Source: Ectocarpus siliculosus | Taxonomy: Eukaryota > Sar > Phaeophyceae > Ectocarpales > Ectocarpaceae | Reading direction: 5' to 3' | Assembly: GCA_000310025.1 (NCBI GenBank) | Contig: FN649733.1 | Coordinates: forward strand, 3,505,899-3,569,898 | DNA length: 64,000 nt | Shown here: positions 1 to 11,700 of the stretch, one piece after another | Numbering within the stretch: position 1 is the first letter of the stretch | How the letters are laid out: the number at the start of each line of letters is the position of its first letter | Translations under genes and position numbers: made by a program | The notes under the pieces: generated by a model | Told to the model about the DNA's origin: nothing | Seen by the model: the letters and a program-made list of their open reading frames with translations, nothing else | The model's database searches: none

Positions 1-225
1 TCAACGGTCATGATGGCATCTTTGACTATTATATGTTCCCAGGATGGTTATTTGACAGAACTCTTTTGCATGCAACGTAGTGCGTTGAGTCATGCCCGAC
101 CGCGCGTGACGGTAGATCGAGCAGTATTGCAGGAACCGTTCGAACGACTCAACGACAGTTGCGCTTGAGCAAGACCCGTCACACGTCTCCCCTAACGTCC
201 CCCTTCGCTACTTGTTCCCCATCAG

Positions 226-1157
226 GCTTTGGAAGCGGCATTGGAGGAGGCGGGGGAAGTCTATTCGCCGGCATGGAAGAACCTTCCACCGGTCGCGGCG
301 GAATTTTTGATGAGGCCAACACGTCCGGTGCCCCCGGTGGAGACCCGCATTCCTCGACGGTCGGAGGATTGTCGTCTGCGAGACAAGGCAGCAGCAACGG
401 CGTTGGGAGTGGGCTGTTTCCAGACGAAGAACCCAGCCCGCCGGAGTCGAGAGTTGGGGCTGGTGATGGTGGCTACGGGAATGTCGACGTCCAACCCGGC
501 GGATACTCCGGCCTGTTTGACTCGTCACCTCCCGTGGAGGGCTCGTCTTCGTCTATGGCCGATAAAAACGCCGGTGCCAACAGCCCGAAGGCGACAGTAA
601 CTACCCTGGAGGGATCGGCCACCGGCATCACCGGTGCCAGCTCAAATGCGACGATTGCTACAACCGCCGACGGGGCAGCCGATGAGATGGACGACTTCTT
701 TTCCACGCTGGAAGCCGCCTCTGTGTCGGCTCCGAGCACTGGTGCTGCAACGACCACCGCCACACGCGGCTCTCTGTTTGAAAACGATGGTATCAGTGGT
801 ACAGGCGATGGAGGCGACGATGATATATTTTCTTCCTCATACACAGGGGTGACCGGAGGAACGGGTGGCGACAGCACGCAAAGCAGAGGGAACGAAGGCG
901 AGCTGTTTGATCCGAGTGCTAGCCAAAGTGCGGGAACGAGCTTGTTCGATAGGATGGAGTTCTCCATGGATGCCGAAGACCCGGATGGCGGGAATGTCTT
1001 CGGTGGTGGCGGTGTAAGTGGCGGCGGGAGAGGTATCGGGGATGCTAGCGCATCGTTCTTGTCTGCAATGGGAGAAGTCGATTTGATGACGCCCGGCGGA
1101 GACGACGGTGTCGAAGGTGAAGTTGGAGGGGAAGCGGATAAGGAGGGAATGACAGAG
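226..1157 (+). CDS. Internal exon of an unrecognised Gly/Ser/Asp-rich protein with repeated LF motifs
   Basis: A 932-base open exon. It begins after a strong pyrimidine-rich acceptor (tract ending ..ttccccatcag at 225) with two bases completing a codon, and ends phase 0 at the donor gag|gtgagc (1157/1158), giving about 310 residues. The protein is low-complexity, rich in Gly, Ser, Asp and Glu, with no cysteine-rich or membrane segment. At least nine short hydrophobic-aromatic motifs occur at intervals, mostly next to acidic residues: SLFAGMEE, GIFDEA, GLFPDEE, GLFDSS, DFFSTLE, SLFENDG, DIFSSS, ELFDPS, SLFDRME. Repeated LF-acidic motifs are known from the tail of FAM21/WASHC2, which binds retromer, and DxF-type motifs from clathrin adaptors; that link is inference. 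Neighbouring exons were not found, so the gene is partial. The opposite-strand ORF over the same region looks like a shadow. Confidence 0.55.
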
Positions 1158-2380
1158 GTGAGCTTGTGAGTTGATGTGCATGCGCGATTTCCAGTACCGT
1201 GTTGGGCCGTTGACAGGTGGATACTTTCATTGTGCATGGCCTGTATGAAGCGGTGCTTCTTGTCGCATGCAGCCATGGATAAATCATTCAGGCAATACAC
1301 TAGCCGCTGAGTCTTTCCAGAGCACATCAGAGGGGTGACTGATGGTCTCGTGCCAAGGTTTTTGAGGGTGCCGTGAGGGCTTTGCCCAGAATGCTTCGGG
1401 TAGACGTGGTTGGATTCATGCTGTCGGACGCGGCGTTGCTTTGTGACCACCAGCTTCTGTGCCAATAACGTAGTGGAAACGCTTTCGCCGTGCGTAAGGA
1501 GTGGTAATGAACTTCGTCCGCGTCGAATGAGGTTGGGAAAGGCCGGGACGCGAGCGCATTTCGTCTCCATTTGCACTTTGATTGGAATTAGGGTTGTCTT
1601 GGCCGCTGGCCGGAAAGTCGTCGTCGATGGATGAATTGTGACGCCGACATTAGTCGTTGAGAGTCGTCTGCTTGACTGAGCAAACGATGGTAAGTCCTTT
1701 CGATATGCTGTCGGGGGGAGGATAGGATTCAACCAGGTCACCACCATGCCCTACTTTCCACCACTGTCATAAATGGGGGGACATGTTTATAGAAGAGCGA
1801 GGGACTTGGGGGACGTAATCAAGCGTTAATATTACAATCCACATCGTACCACCCGCGCCCTACTTCCTGCTCTTGGGAAACCAGCCTTTTCACTCTTGCA
1901 CGAGAGACGCTGCTACTCGAGCAAGCAAGACTGGATGCGTTCGTCCCCTTGCTTGTTGATCGTTAGTCCGTGGGCCAATGACACTGCTGTGGGACCGTCG
2001 GGGATGACACGCGTATGAACGGCGAACGCCCTGCCTGTTCGTTTGTTAAGAAAACTATAGTTTCGCCCTGGGAGGGAAGCCGTCAGGAGGGCCATTCAAG
2101 ACCCCAATGGGCAATAGCGAAGCCACGAGGATCAACTTGATTTCGTGGACTCGATGTACCGCCTAGGAGGTGCTGTCAATATCCGCCCGCAGTCTCCGCC
2201 CGCCAAAGCGCTCATGGCACGTTCATGTTTGCGTATCCGCATGAAATTGCCTGCGCGAGAGCTTTGGGAATTCTTGTTCACATTCCCACCGCAAAGTCTC
2301 GCGGTTGACTTGTGTTGCGCTCAGAAGTCTTTCAAATTAAAGATGGTACCAACTTGTACGACGCCACACGCTCTGTTCGT
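1158..2380. other. No supported gene
   Basis: Probably the downstream intron or 3' part of the LF-motif gene, followed by the spacer before the minus-strand gene that ends near 2381. ORFs on both strands here are short and lack convincing splice borders or protein-like composition. Confidence 0.4.
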
Positions 2381-4726
2381 TCATTCTTTGCCGTCGGACA
2401 GTTTGCCCGCGAGAGCATCAGCGTGATCTTGAGCAATCTCCTCGCACAATCTAGCCACCGACTTCGTCATGGCGTTTGGGACAGCCTTGGCAAATGCAGC
2501 GCCAACCCCCGTTTCACTGCGAAACCTGTTGCGGCAGTCCCCGAACACCCAGTGACAGCAAACGGCAAACAGAAGGAGGCGGGTCAAAACCTACAGCATG
2601 TGTCTTCCATGAACGATGGTGGTCGACGGCGTGACGCAAAAGTGGTGACATGACGCATTTGCCTCACTCACTATATCGTCGCGCGTGAACTGTGGGCCAA
2701 ACATACGAGACACACTGATCCGAACTACACGCCTTACCGCCGTCATGGATTGAAATCGGCAATTCGGGTGTTGCCACGTGCGACGGAAAATTGTACGTGG
2801 GACCTTCTTCGACGAAACACTGAAACTCCAAAATATGTGTAGCCTGCTTTTACTGGGCAGAGGAGCTGGAAAACCCGACACCACGACCACGACCCTAAAG
2901 AAAGCAAAATCAACTCGACACTCCCAGATATGTGCCTCAGCACCAGACCAAAAAGTAATGTGTGATGTGTGGAAACACTGGTTCTCACCGTGTGACAAAG
3001 TCTCTCAGTTCTGGATTGGTGAAACCACTGATCAGAATCACCGGCGAAGACGGTTCTGGCGAGGCATCCCTGGCCTCTTCTTGTTTCTCCTGGGCGTTTA
3101 CAGACCACGGCAGGGATTACGGGTGGAAAGTAACGACCACAATAGTGATGCTGGATTTACGGAGTAGTCACGGAGACTCGAAAACATACGGTTCTGCCTG
3201 AAACTGATATCGTTTTTGGCGACCACGATGTCACCTTCCAGCATGGCTTTGCGGGTACATATATATGCCATCCGCAATCAATCGCAAAATCGTTGCCGAC
3301 CTTTCAGGGCACACCTCCCTTGCGGCAAGCATGAGGAAACACGAGCATCATATGCACATGCATACCGGAATACTGGTGTGGAAGACACATGGGGAAGAGG
3401 CCTGTTTTTTGCCGGGTGGCGATGCGTCCAGTCTGCACGAAGAAGTGCAACAAAATTGCGTGCTGCTGCAAAAAAATCCGCATTAGACACCCCTTTGTCG
3501 CTACCTGAAGCAGACCGATCATCGGTGCATCAGTCAGGACGTCTCCCACCCTCTTCTCCGCTATTTCCAAGTTATGCGCCACCAAAGGTGTTCTGTCCTC
3601 CCGGTCTTGATCCTTGTCGTCAAGAATCGAGCGTATTGCCCGGCGCTCCTCCAGGGAAAGGCCACTTGCGAGAATACACCTGAATACCCGAGAGCAAGCG
3701 AAGACACAACTTCACTGCTCGGATTCCACCGAATCTCCACAGATGACTTGTGGTTGCTCCTGCTCTACACGCGGTCCTTCTGGGAGTTTCGTAGGGCCTG
3801 AGTTATCCCTAGGGTGGTTGGCCATCGGTATTGGTCACAGCCACAGCAATGGATGCACAGCGGTCAGAGTGTGCGGCTCGGATACGACTCTTTACGTTTT
3901 TGTTCAAATGCACTTTAGTGGGCACCCAAATTGGTGGCCTTCACGTCAGCGAGGAGACCTGTGTATTGTACATAGGTTGACGGTTACACGAAAAGGTTTA
4001 GAAAGCCGGCAGAAGTCCATCCATCCCCTCTCTCCCAAGATCTTGCGGTATACGGTACATACTGCTCTATAGGTGCTGTATTTTCGTCAATTTAGTCCCC
4101 ACACCTACCTGCTGTGTGATAGTTGTCCCACAGAACCGCTGAAAAAACATCTTACTAGGCTGCTTCGGTGCAAGGCCGCAAGTGCTTGTATTCAAGATGC
4201 GGCCCCGCCTGTTCTGCTGAGCAAATCACACGTCAAACAAAGGTTACGAACACCACACATGCAGCAACCAACCGCGGACGGCTGGAACTTCAAGCCAAAA
4301 ATCTGAATTGAATGTTGAGGTTCTAGTAGTCTATCTACCATTTGACTAGACTGCTGTGAACTCATGACGTCGTCACGCCGACTTCCCCGGTGTATAGCTT
4401 CACCTTGGCCCGAAGCTCTGCGCGTCCTCTGTCCCTCCCATCTTTACGAATTTCCCTTTGCCTGGCGGTGGGCCAGACATCATCATCATCATGATGCGCC
4501 CACCTCCTCCTCCTTCACACGCGCCTGACCTCCGAAGGCAACCGTTGCTGTATGCCGCCGCTGTCTCATGATTACAAGCCCATCCTCGAGGAGCATCGAG
4601 AGAAGCCCGTAGCCTCGTTCCATCACGTACTGCTGCTGGGGCGACAACGAACGCAGAGGTTGTAGTTGCCACCGCAGCAGCAGTAGCAGCAGCAGCCGTG
4701 ATGACTTGGCCCAGCCTGTGCATCAT
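2381..4726 (-). CDS. Nucleus-encoded, probably plastid-targeted protein of unknown family
   Basis: Exons read on the minus strand: 4726-4404, 3679-3505, 2819-2738 and a likely terminal exon about 2550-2381. The first three junctions keep phase (2, 0, 1) with donors gtgaag, gtagcg and gtaagg. I start at ATG 4726, not the in-frame ATG at 4840, because from there the protein opens with an Ala/Thr-rich signal peptide ending TTTSAF|VVAPA, matching the heterokont bipartite plastid leader in which Phe follows the signal cleavage site. The mature part carries GKGKFVKMGG, then a charged helix (SLEERRAIRSILDDKDQD), the stretch PMIGLLQ, and CFVEEGPTYNFPSHVATPEL. The last exon reads ARLCEEIAQDHADALAGK and stops after DGKE, but its frame does not join exon 3 cleanly. 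I do not recognise the family. Targeting is inferred from the leader only. Confidence 0.6.
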
Positions 4727-5467
4727 GTGTGTGTGTGTTTTCCCCACAACCTCCAACCTGCGGGTTTTCGGCAAGCGCGGCGATGCCACCTGCTTGTTTT
4801 CGCGGAAAACAAGCGCTACCCTTGTGCCACGCCCTGCCACGTACGGACAGCCGTCACTAGTGCTCGACGGTATGGCGGTCCTGTATCCTGTACTACAACA
4901 GGGTCTACAGCAGTGCTACATACAGTGTAGCCAATCAGGGACTTCATTCAGGACCGACGGCAACACGGGACTGTCAATTTAGCGGCGGGGGGGGGTCCGA
5001 AGATTTTTCCGCATCCAAACAAATCCAAAAGCTACTGCGCGCGCTGCGCACAGAGTCAGAGCCTGGCCATACTATTGTAGCATCGATTTGTCTGCCACTA
5101 CTGTTAGTCTAACTAGCACAGCAGTCGGATCAGGGTGGAAGTAGCATTAGCAGCTACATACAGCAGTATGCACACAGCAGCAGCATGACCTCGACAGGCA
5201 CGAGGGAGGCCTCCCACCAGACTACAGCAGCACAGCAGTATAACTTTCTTTGTGTGAGAAAAACGGAGATACTCAAGATACATGTATTTAGCACGCCGAG
5301 ACTACTACTATGGGATTCTCTTCGGAACCTCAAGACGGTTGTCTGTTGCCACTTGTCTGTTACCAGTACAGTAATTGACAAAGAGCAGTCCCGCACCTGC
5401 TTATCACCTTCGTCTTCAGTCGTCACAGTTCGTCAGCAGGCCTCCGCCTCCGCCGCCTCCTCCGTAC

Positions 5468-5631
5468 CTGGGGGCGCCATGCTCATCCTTTCCCACTACA
5501 ATGGCCAACGAGGGTTTTGCGCCTTCGTTGTTGCAGCAATGAGCGTCCGTCCATCCTGTCGTGATCTTGTGGGTTCGAAAGCCCGCTTGTTGTGTTGTCA
5601 GGGTCGCGCCCATCGATGTGCGATGCCGACG
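5468..5631 (-). CDS. Candidate isolated exon, unknown protein
   Basis: A minus-strand open stretch of 54 codons lies between an acceptor-like ..tttcgag (5632) and a donor ccag|gtacgg (5468/5467). The translation includes TQQAGFRTHKITTGWTDAH and PSLAIVVGKDEHGAPR, more protein-like than the other two frames. It lies upstream of the plastid-protein gene, beyond that gene's chosen start, so it would belong to another transcript or to a 5' extension. No partner exon was found. Confidence 0.25.
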
Positions 5632-8600
5632 CTCGAAATCAGCCGACGGGAAAAACAAGAAACACTTACGATGTACAGACAGAGTGTAGTTGCTTTGCAT
5701 CAACCGTTTCGTTTTTTTTGTTTCAACCCCGGGTGGGTGACGTTCATCGATATTATTGCTCTGTGCAGACTACAGCACATGTATACTACTGCTGTAGATC
5801 GGCAGTTTTTGTTGACGTGTGGATCACGTGGCTGTCGTGTCATATAGATAGCAACCGACCGCCTTCAGCCGAGAGTGGTAGACAGCAAAATCCTTACCTA
5901 CGGGATCTCGTGAACGAACGGTAGACGTAGTCTAGACACGACTTTTTTTGTTTTCCATTCTACAAAGAAGTACGGTATCGCAACGGATCACGTTGTTGTC
6001 CCGAGTCGTTTCTTTTGGGGAGAAAGAGCGATTCGAGGCAATATCGCAAACGAACACGACCCGTACAACAAAACTGTGTCGACTCGGGGGGCAAGTTTGG
6101 GTTTTGCGCTTCAGGAATCCCCTCGAATGGAGGATAACAATTTACAACGAACCTCGCCCTCACCTTGGTCGGCACGGTTTGAAGGCCCCGCCCCGCAGCC
6201 CCTTCACTGGGTGCTTTTGCTGGTTGTTGATGTTTTGGTTGCATTTCATGGTCTTTCATGCGCGCGCGTGGAGATCCACTGCGCCCGCGGCGGTTTTATC
6301 CCGAGCCATGTTCCGATATTTAACAGGTCTTGTAGGCGACATCATCAATGCCGCAGCTCGCATGAAATAAATGCTCCTTAGAAATCGAGGCTAAAGAAGA
6401 AGTTGATTGTTATGTCCTCACACAGCAAAGAAAATACGATGAGTGTCGGCCTCTGTCCATCCAACAGAAGAAAAACAGGAAACGTCCACCACTTCACCGT
6501 CTCATTCCACTTCTGAACGTAACGAGTCGATGCAGCTCAAATGTATGTGCGGTGGAGTCGAGAGTCCGCAACCAAGATAGATGCAACTCCGTTTGTGTGA
6601 AGGACCCCCCGTTCACTTCACACATCGTCGAGTCTTGCCCGTGGAACACACATCACATATGATGATCCGAAAGAAAGCATGTGTCCCAAGGTACTACTGG
6701 TACGCACATACATTCGCCAGCAGGAATCGCAACAGACGGTAACCTCTCTCTGCACCAAGTATGGCCTGTGTTGGCAACGCTGCAAGGTCACTACCTACGT
6801 TCCAGTAGTTATGAACGAAGTTCACATTTGTTTGTTTGTTTTGCACACATACATGCGCAAATGTAGACGTCACCCGGGGTATCAGATGATGAGTCCGAAG
6901 GGAACGGACTCCACCCGGCACTATGGGCGCCCTCCTGCAAGGAGTACAATTTGTGTTCACCAAAGTCGACACACGGTTGGGTCCGTGGGAGTCGGAAAGG
7001 AAAATTCCATTCGGGGACCGCGGGCGAGCCCCCTAGCCATTGTTTTCACATACTGCTGTATAACCCACTTCCATACTCTGACAAAGCATCCTTCAGACAC
7101 ACCAACGCCCCACGCCCGAGGCGCCTCAAGTAAAACTCAAAATACTCTGATTTCACATTCAATAACATGGACGGGCTTCGCCTGGAAAGCAGTTCTTTAT
7201 CGAGAATCGGCGTCGACACCGGCGTCGGTCGATCCGCCACACTCGGTTTCTTCCGCACTGTTCTCGTAACCGCAAAAATCCTTTGACAAAAAAAAGACGC
7301 GCCCGTTGTTGCTTCAAATCGGAATGCACGATCAGCACATAGCTTCGTAACAATTTGGGCTGAGAAAAAAAAAAAAAAATCGACTCTCACACCACGCACT
7401 TGCGGCGTGCCCAGAATCCAGAGAAATTCCTCCACTAAACCATGGATGAGATCAAGAAAATATGTAACGCCCAGCCTTCCGCTGCCGCTGTGCGGCAGTG
7501 ACGGACTCAAAACAGAAAGCTAAACTCCACTACAACAAACTCACCTTTCAACCAACCACTACTGGTATAGGATCGTCAACGACAACATGCAGAGTTAAGA
7601 GAAAATGACAACATCACGTCTACTAAAAGGCAAGCAACAAGTGTAACCCAACAAAAGGAAGAAAAACGACGCTAATTTTGTCAAACAACAGCGGCAGTGC
7701 TGCGTATTACATGCTACCAAGAAAATTGTTGAAGTAGTCCTATTGTACACAGAAGCACGACCTCCACAACTAGCCCACGATGCTGGGCACCCAAACCTGC
7801 GCCAAGACGCAGGATGAAGGAACGAAAAACTTATCGAAGGCATCGCGACTACTGCAGTGCTGCTCCCACATGACGGGAGGAGGGCAAAATACGCATATTT
7901 GGAAATGAAAACAATGGCACCAGGAAGAACGCAGGGGCAACCCGTCACACCACTGATGCGGTCGAACCGACAGGCCCCCATTCAGTCCGAAAACGAGAGC
8001 TTTCATGGCTGGCGCGGTCCAAACCCAACTCCAACTACTACATACACAGGTCAAGTGCACTTACAAAGGTGAGACGAGCAGCATGCATCTTCCTCCACGC
8101 AAGCAAACACAGGTGAAGTGAGTCTCCGATATCGTTCATCGCGGGATAATTGGCGGATTTCGCCGCAGGACATCGGAAACGTGTCTCTTACGGGTTGCAC
8201 CCCTCGAGATGCTCGACTTCTCCACCCCGACCAAGTCGGGGCACGTTTCCCTCCGCACAAAAGGAGCAGGTTTGTGCCCGCCAGCCAACACGGAAGACGG
8301 GCAAAGCACGAGCAATGCCATAACACCTTGGGCAGGGCAACCAAACCATGGATCACAGCCGCGTTGCGGCCTTTGTTCAAGACTATTTCCGACAAAAAAT
8401 AAACCAAGCTCCGACAGACAACACCACCGCGTGCACTGGAGGCAGGCAGTGAGGAAGAGCTGGAAAAAAAAAAGAACTAGTACAGCAGTAGTGAAGGGGT
8501 TGGGTCCAGCGACGGCCCTTAAACACCTTTGCAGGAATTGCCAAGCATTTACTATTCAACATACAACAGGCGTCCTCCCCCCCCGAAGAACTGCCTGCCA

Positions 8601-8747
8601 CCGAGAGATGAAAACCGAAACGGCAACACGGCGATCAATCCGAGCCCTTCGCAAAATTTCAGCCGGCCTAAACAACCGACTCTTGGTCCACACATTACCC
8701 GGCGGGCAGGTGCTTGATGGTGTTTTCGAGAAACCTCTCAGCAGTGC
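5632..8747. other. No supported gene
   Basis: Intergenic sequence between the minus-strand plastid-protein region and the 3' end of the Rab gene. It contains short homopolymers (A13 near 7367) and copies of the short TACAGCAGTA-type motif (for example 8481-8490), but no ORF with good splice borders. Confidence 0.4.
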
Positions 8748-11700
8748 TCAGACCCCTTCACAGCATTCTGCCTTGAATCTGGACGTAGCCGACATCTCTT
8801 CCGGCTTCAGCTGGATCCCCGATGGCTTGTTGCGTGGATGCGCCTCTAAATCCGAGAATATCTGCATCGCGGGGCAAAGGAGAAGAAGCCATGTGCGGAG
8901 AGAGAGGCGAAACGTGGGGAAAACAGCAAATGCATGGGGGAGAATGGCACAACTAGAGGATGGACCCGATGCTTGGGCGTATCGAATGAACGGGCGCGAC
9001 ACACGCGTCGGTATATTGACAGATAGACGAGACAGATGCGGGATACAGGTGGCAGGTCATGATTCTTACTGCAAATCGCAACGCGGCGCTCGTACCGTCG
9101 AGGTACAGCAGGGATTGACCACGACCGGGGTCGCGTCGCGTCACGTGCGATACCCATACCACTCGCGGGAAAGGATGGTCCAACACAGAGCCATGGGTGA
9201 TTGCGAGAAACCCGTCAATGCAAGACAGCATCTTTCCTTGATCTTTTCGATAGATATCCCTTCGCCTTTGGCAACCAACCGCCCAAGGTAGCAGAATCCT
9301 TCCTTCGCCTTACCCTTTCCGCGGTCCCGATGAAAGCTCGTTCCACCTGCGCTGCGTTTCTGGCCGACATCTCCATGAACAGCAAGCCGTGTTTGTCCGC
9401 GAACGCCTGCCCCTCCTCCGTCGTGACACACCGTCTGACAACGAGGCAAAACGATCGCACAGAAGTGGGATACAAGAGGTGCTCAGGGCATCATGCGCAG
9501 GCAGTCAACGGCAGGGGCCTGTCCAACAAAAACACAGCCAATTCGCTTGCTAGCAGCAGAGGTCAGGCTGCATGTGGTCTGTCGCTCATACACAGAGCGA
9601 TCCACATGCCCTTCGAATGAAACATCTGGGTGGTAGACGTGGCATTCTGCATTTGAAGGTTCTCCTTCATGCTGCCAAAAACAACGTGCATCGCGTGCGA
9701 TGGTGGGCATATTCTTGTACCGATCTTAGATTTTCTGGGCGAGAAAGCAATTCTCTGCACCGAATTTTTGCAACAACAAAGTGAACAACGCTCTTTTCAT
9801 CGGCAAACACCGCCTGTCAGCCAACAGCAAAAAACCACATCCCCCTTCAACAATGTATGTTGCGCTGCGTGGCTGAAGCTCTCCGAACGCACCGCGATTG
9901 CCCGAAAATCCAACAGCGGACAACAACCTCGACATCGCATGCCAAATGCACGACAGACTGTCTGCTGTGTGCTTTCATCCTTGCCCTGCCATAAGAACAG
10001 CAATAAAATGTTCTTGTACCTACTCGACGGAGACGCGATGGGTCGGCGTGGGTGGACTCTATCTCCCCTCATCCAACTCGCACTAACACTCCCTCACCAA
10101 CTCACGACAATTCTGAACACCCTCGCCAGACTTCTGGCTAAAAACAGCGCAACACTGGCTCACTTTTCGGCGAGATCTGCTTTGTTGGCGATAAGCATGA
10201 CGGAAAGATCCGGATTCGCCGAGTTCATCCTCGCCTCATCCAGCCACCGCGGCAGCGCCTCGAAGGATTTTCGGTCGGTGATGTCGAAGACCAACAGGCA
10301 GCCGTCGGTCCCACGGTAGTATGATCTACCGTACAGTGGTGGATGGTGGGACACCAGGGGGTAAGTGCCTTGAATACCAGCAGCAGCATCACCAGCTTTC
10401 GCTGAGTGTATCCCTGGCACCCTCTAGCAGTGATAATAGCAACGTCCGAACACCATATTCCAAACGTATGTGGTACAAGTGATCCTCAGCAGGTCGTTTG
10501 CGTCACCGCATCAATTCTGCCTGCCACTCTGTCAGAAGCGGTCAACATCCGACTAGATGAGGGTCGTAACCCAAGACTGTCGACAGCTGCAACGCAACGT
10601 TCAAGCTGCCATCCACAACGTCGTCTAATCCTCGACCCCCCTCCATCCACATCCCTCTGAAGAACAGCCCAAGCCACACTTGTTTTACATGTCCTCCGCA
10701 CCTCGTGATGCTGAGGAATGACTCTTGTCCCGCCGTATCCCAGATCTCCAGCTTAACCTGACGAAACAGAAGGAACACCGTAGGGGCCGCAGCCGGAGCA
10801 ACAGGTTTGGGTCACCACGACTGAAAAGTAGGCATGACACCGACGACGCCTCAGAAGAAAAACCCAGTCAAGGGCGTTCTTGTTAGGAGGGGGGGGGGGG
10901 AGAGACCCGAGGCCAGTGGTATCATCATTTCTCCGCACGCGGCGATAGCCTAACGTTTGCGCACGGAAAACCCACCACGAACGTTGGTGCCACCGCCGGG
11001 ACCGCGGCGGACAACTGGCTCAAAAGACTTACATCAAGGAACCAGCTGCGGCCGCGGTATCAGCAGCAGGTACAGCGGGAGGGACACCAAAAAAAGCTGT
11101 AGAACAAACGGGCATGGAATCCATCCCCCAATATGCACACGCCTCCCCCCGTCCCCCCCCCCCTCCTGTGACCCCGCTACACTCCCTCACTCCCCGCCCA
11201 TGCCGTAGGGAGCATCACGGACAGGCTTTCATGCATGCTACTCTATCGGACCACACACGACACGTGCAATATGCTGCAGACCATTGCACTGATCTATGAA
11301 TCCGCGCTCTAGTTTAAGCCCCTCTACTCGTTGCACCACTCTGGTGGCGCAGCCCGAGCTTCCGCGCAGTGCTGTCCTCTTTCCTCCGGTGCCTTGCCTT
11401 CAACGTCAACGTGGGAGAATGGTTCAGAAACGCACTCTTCCCTCGCGAACATGGAAGACGAGTTTTGCCTATTACTCGCGACAAGGAGTTTACTGACCAG
11501 GAAGGCCTCCAGCAGCAAAAAACCGGACACATATGTAACACAGATTTCCTCGACAACACTTTTTTGTGAAGTACGAAGACGGTGCTACGGCTATAAAACC
11601 TCCTTCAACGTGGATACGTCCCGCACACGAACACCTCGCTCGAACAGCCAGAGCTTTTGAGAGATGAAACCAGCGAGAATCCGAAGTTCTACCCTCGCCC

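Noticed and set aside
473-1747. Long minus-strand ORF (424 codons) opposite the LF-motif exon
   Set aside because: Antisense of a GC-rich low-complexity exon, with unnatural composition; the plus frame has both a strong acceptor and a strong donor.
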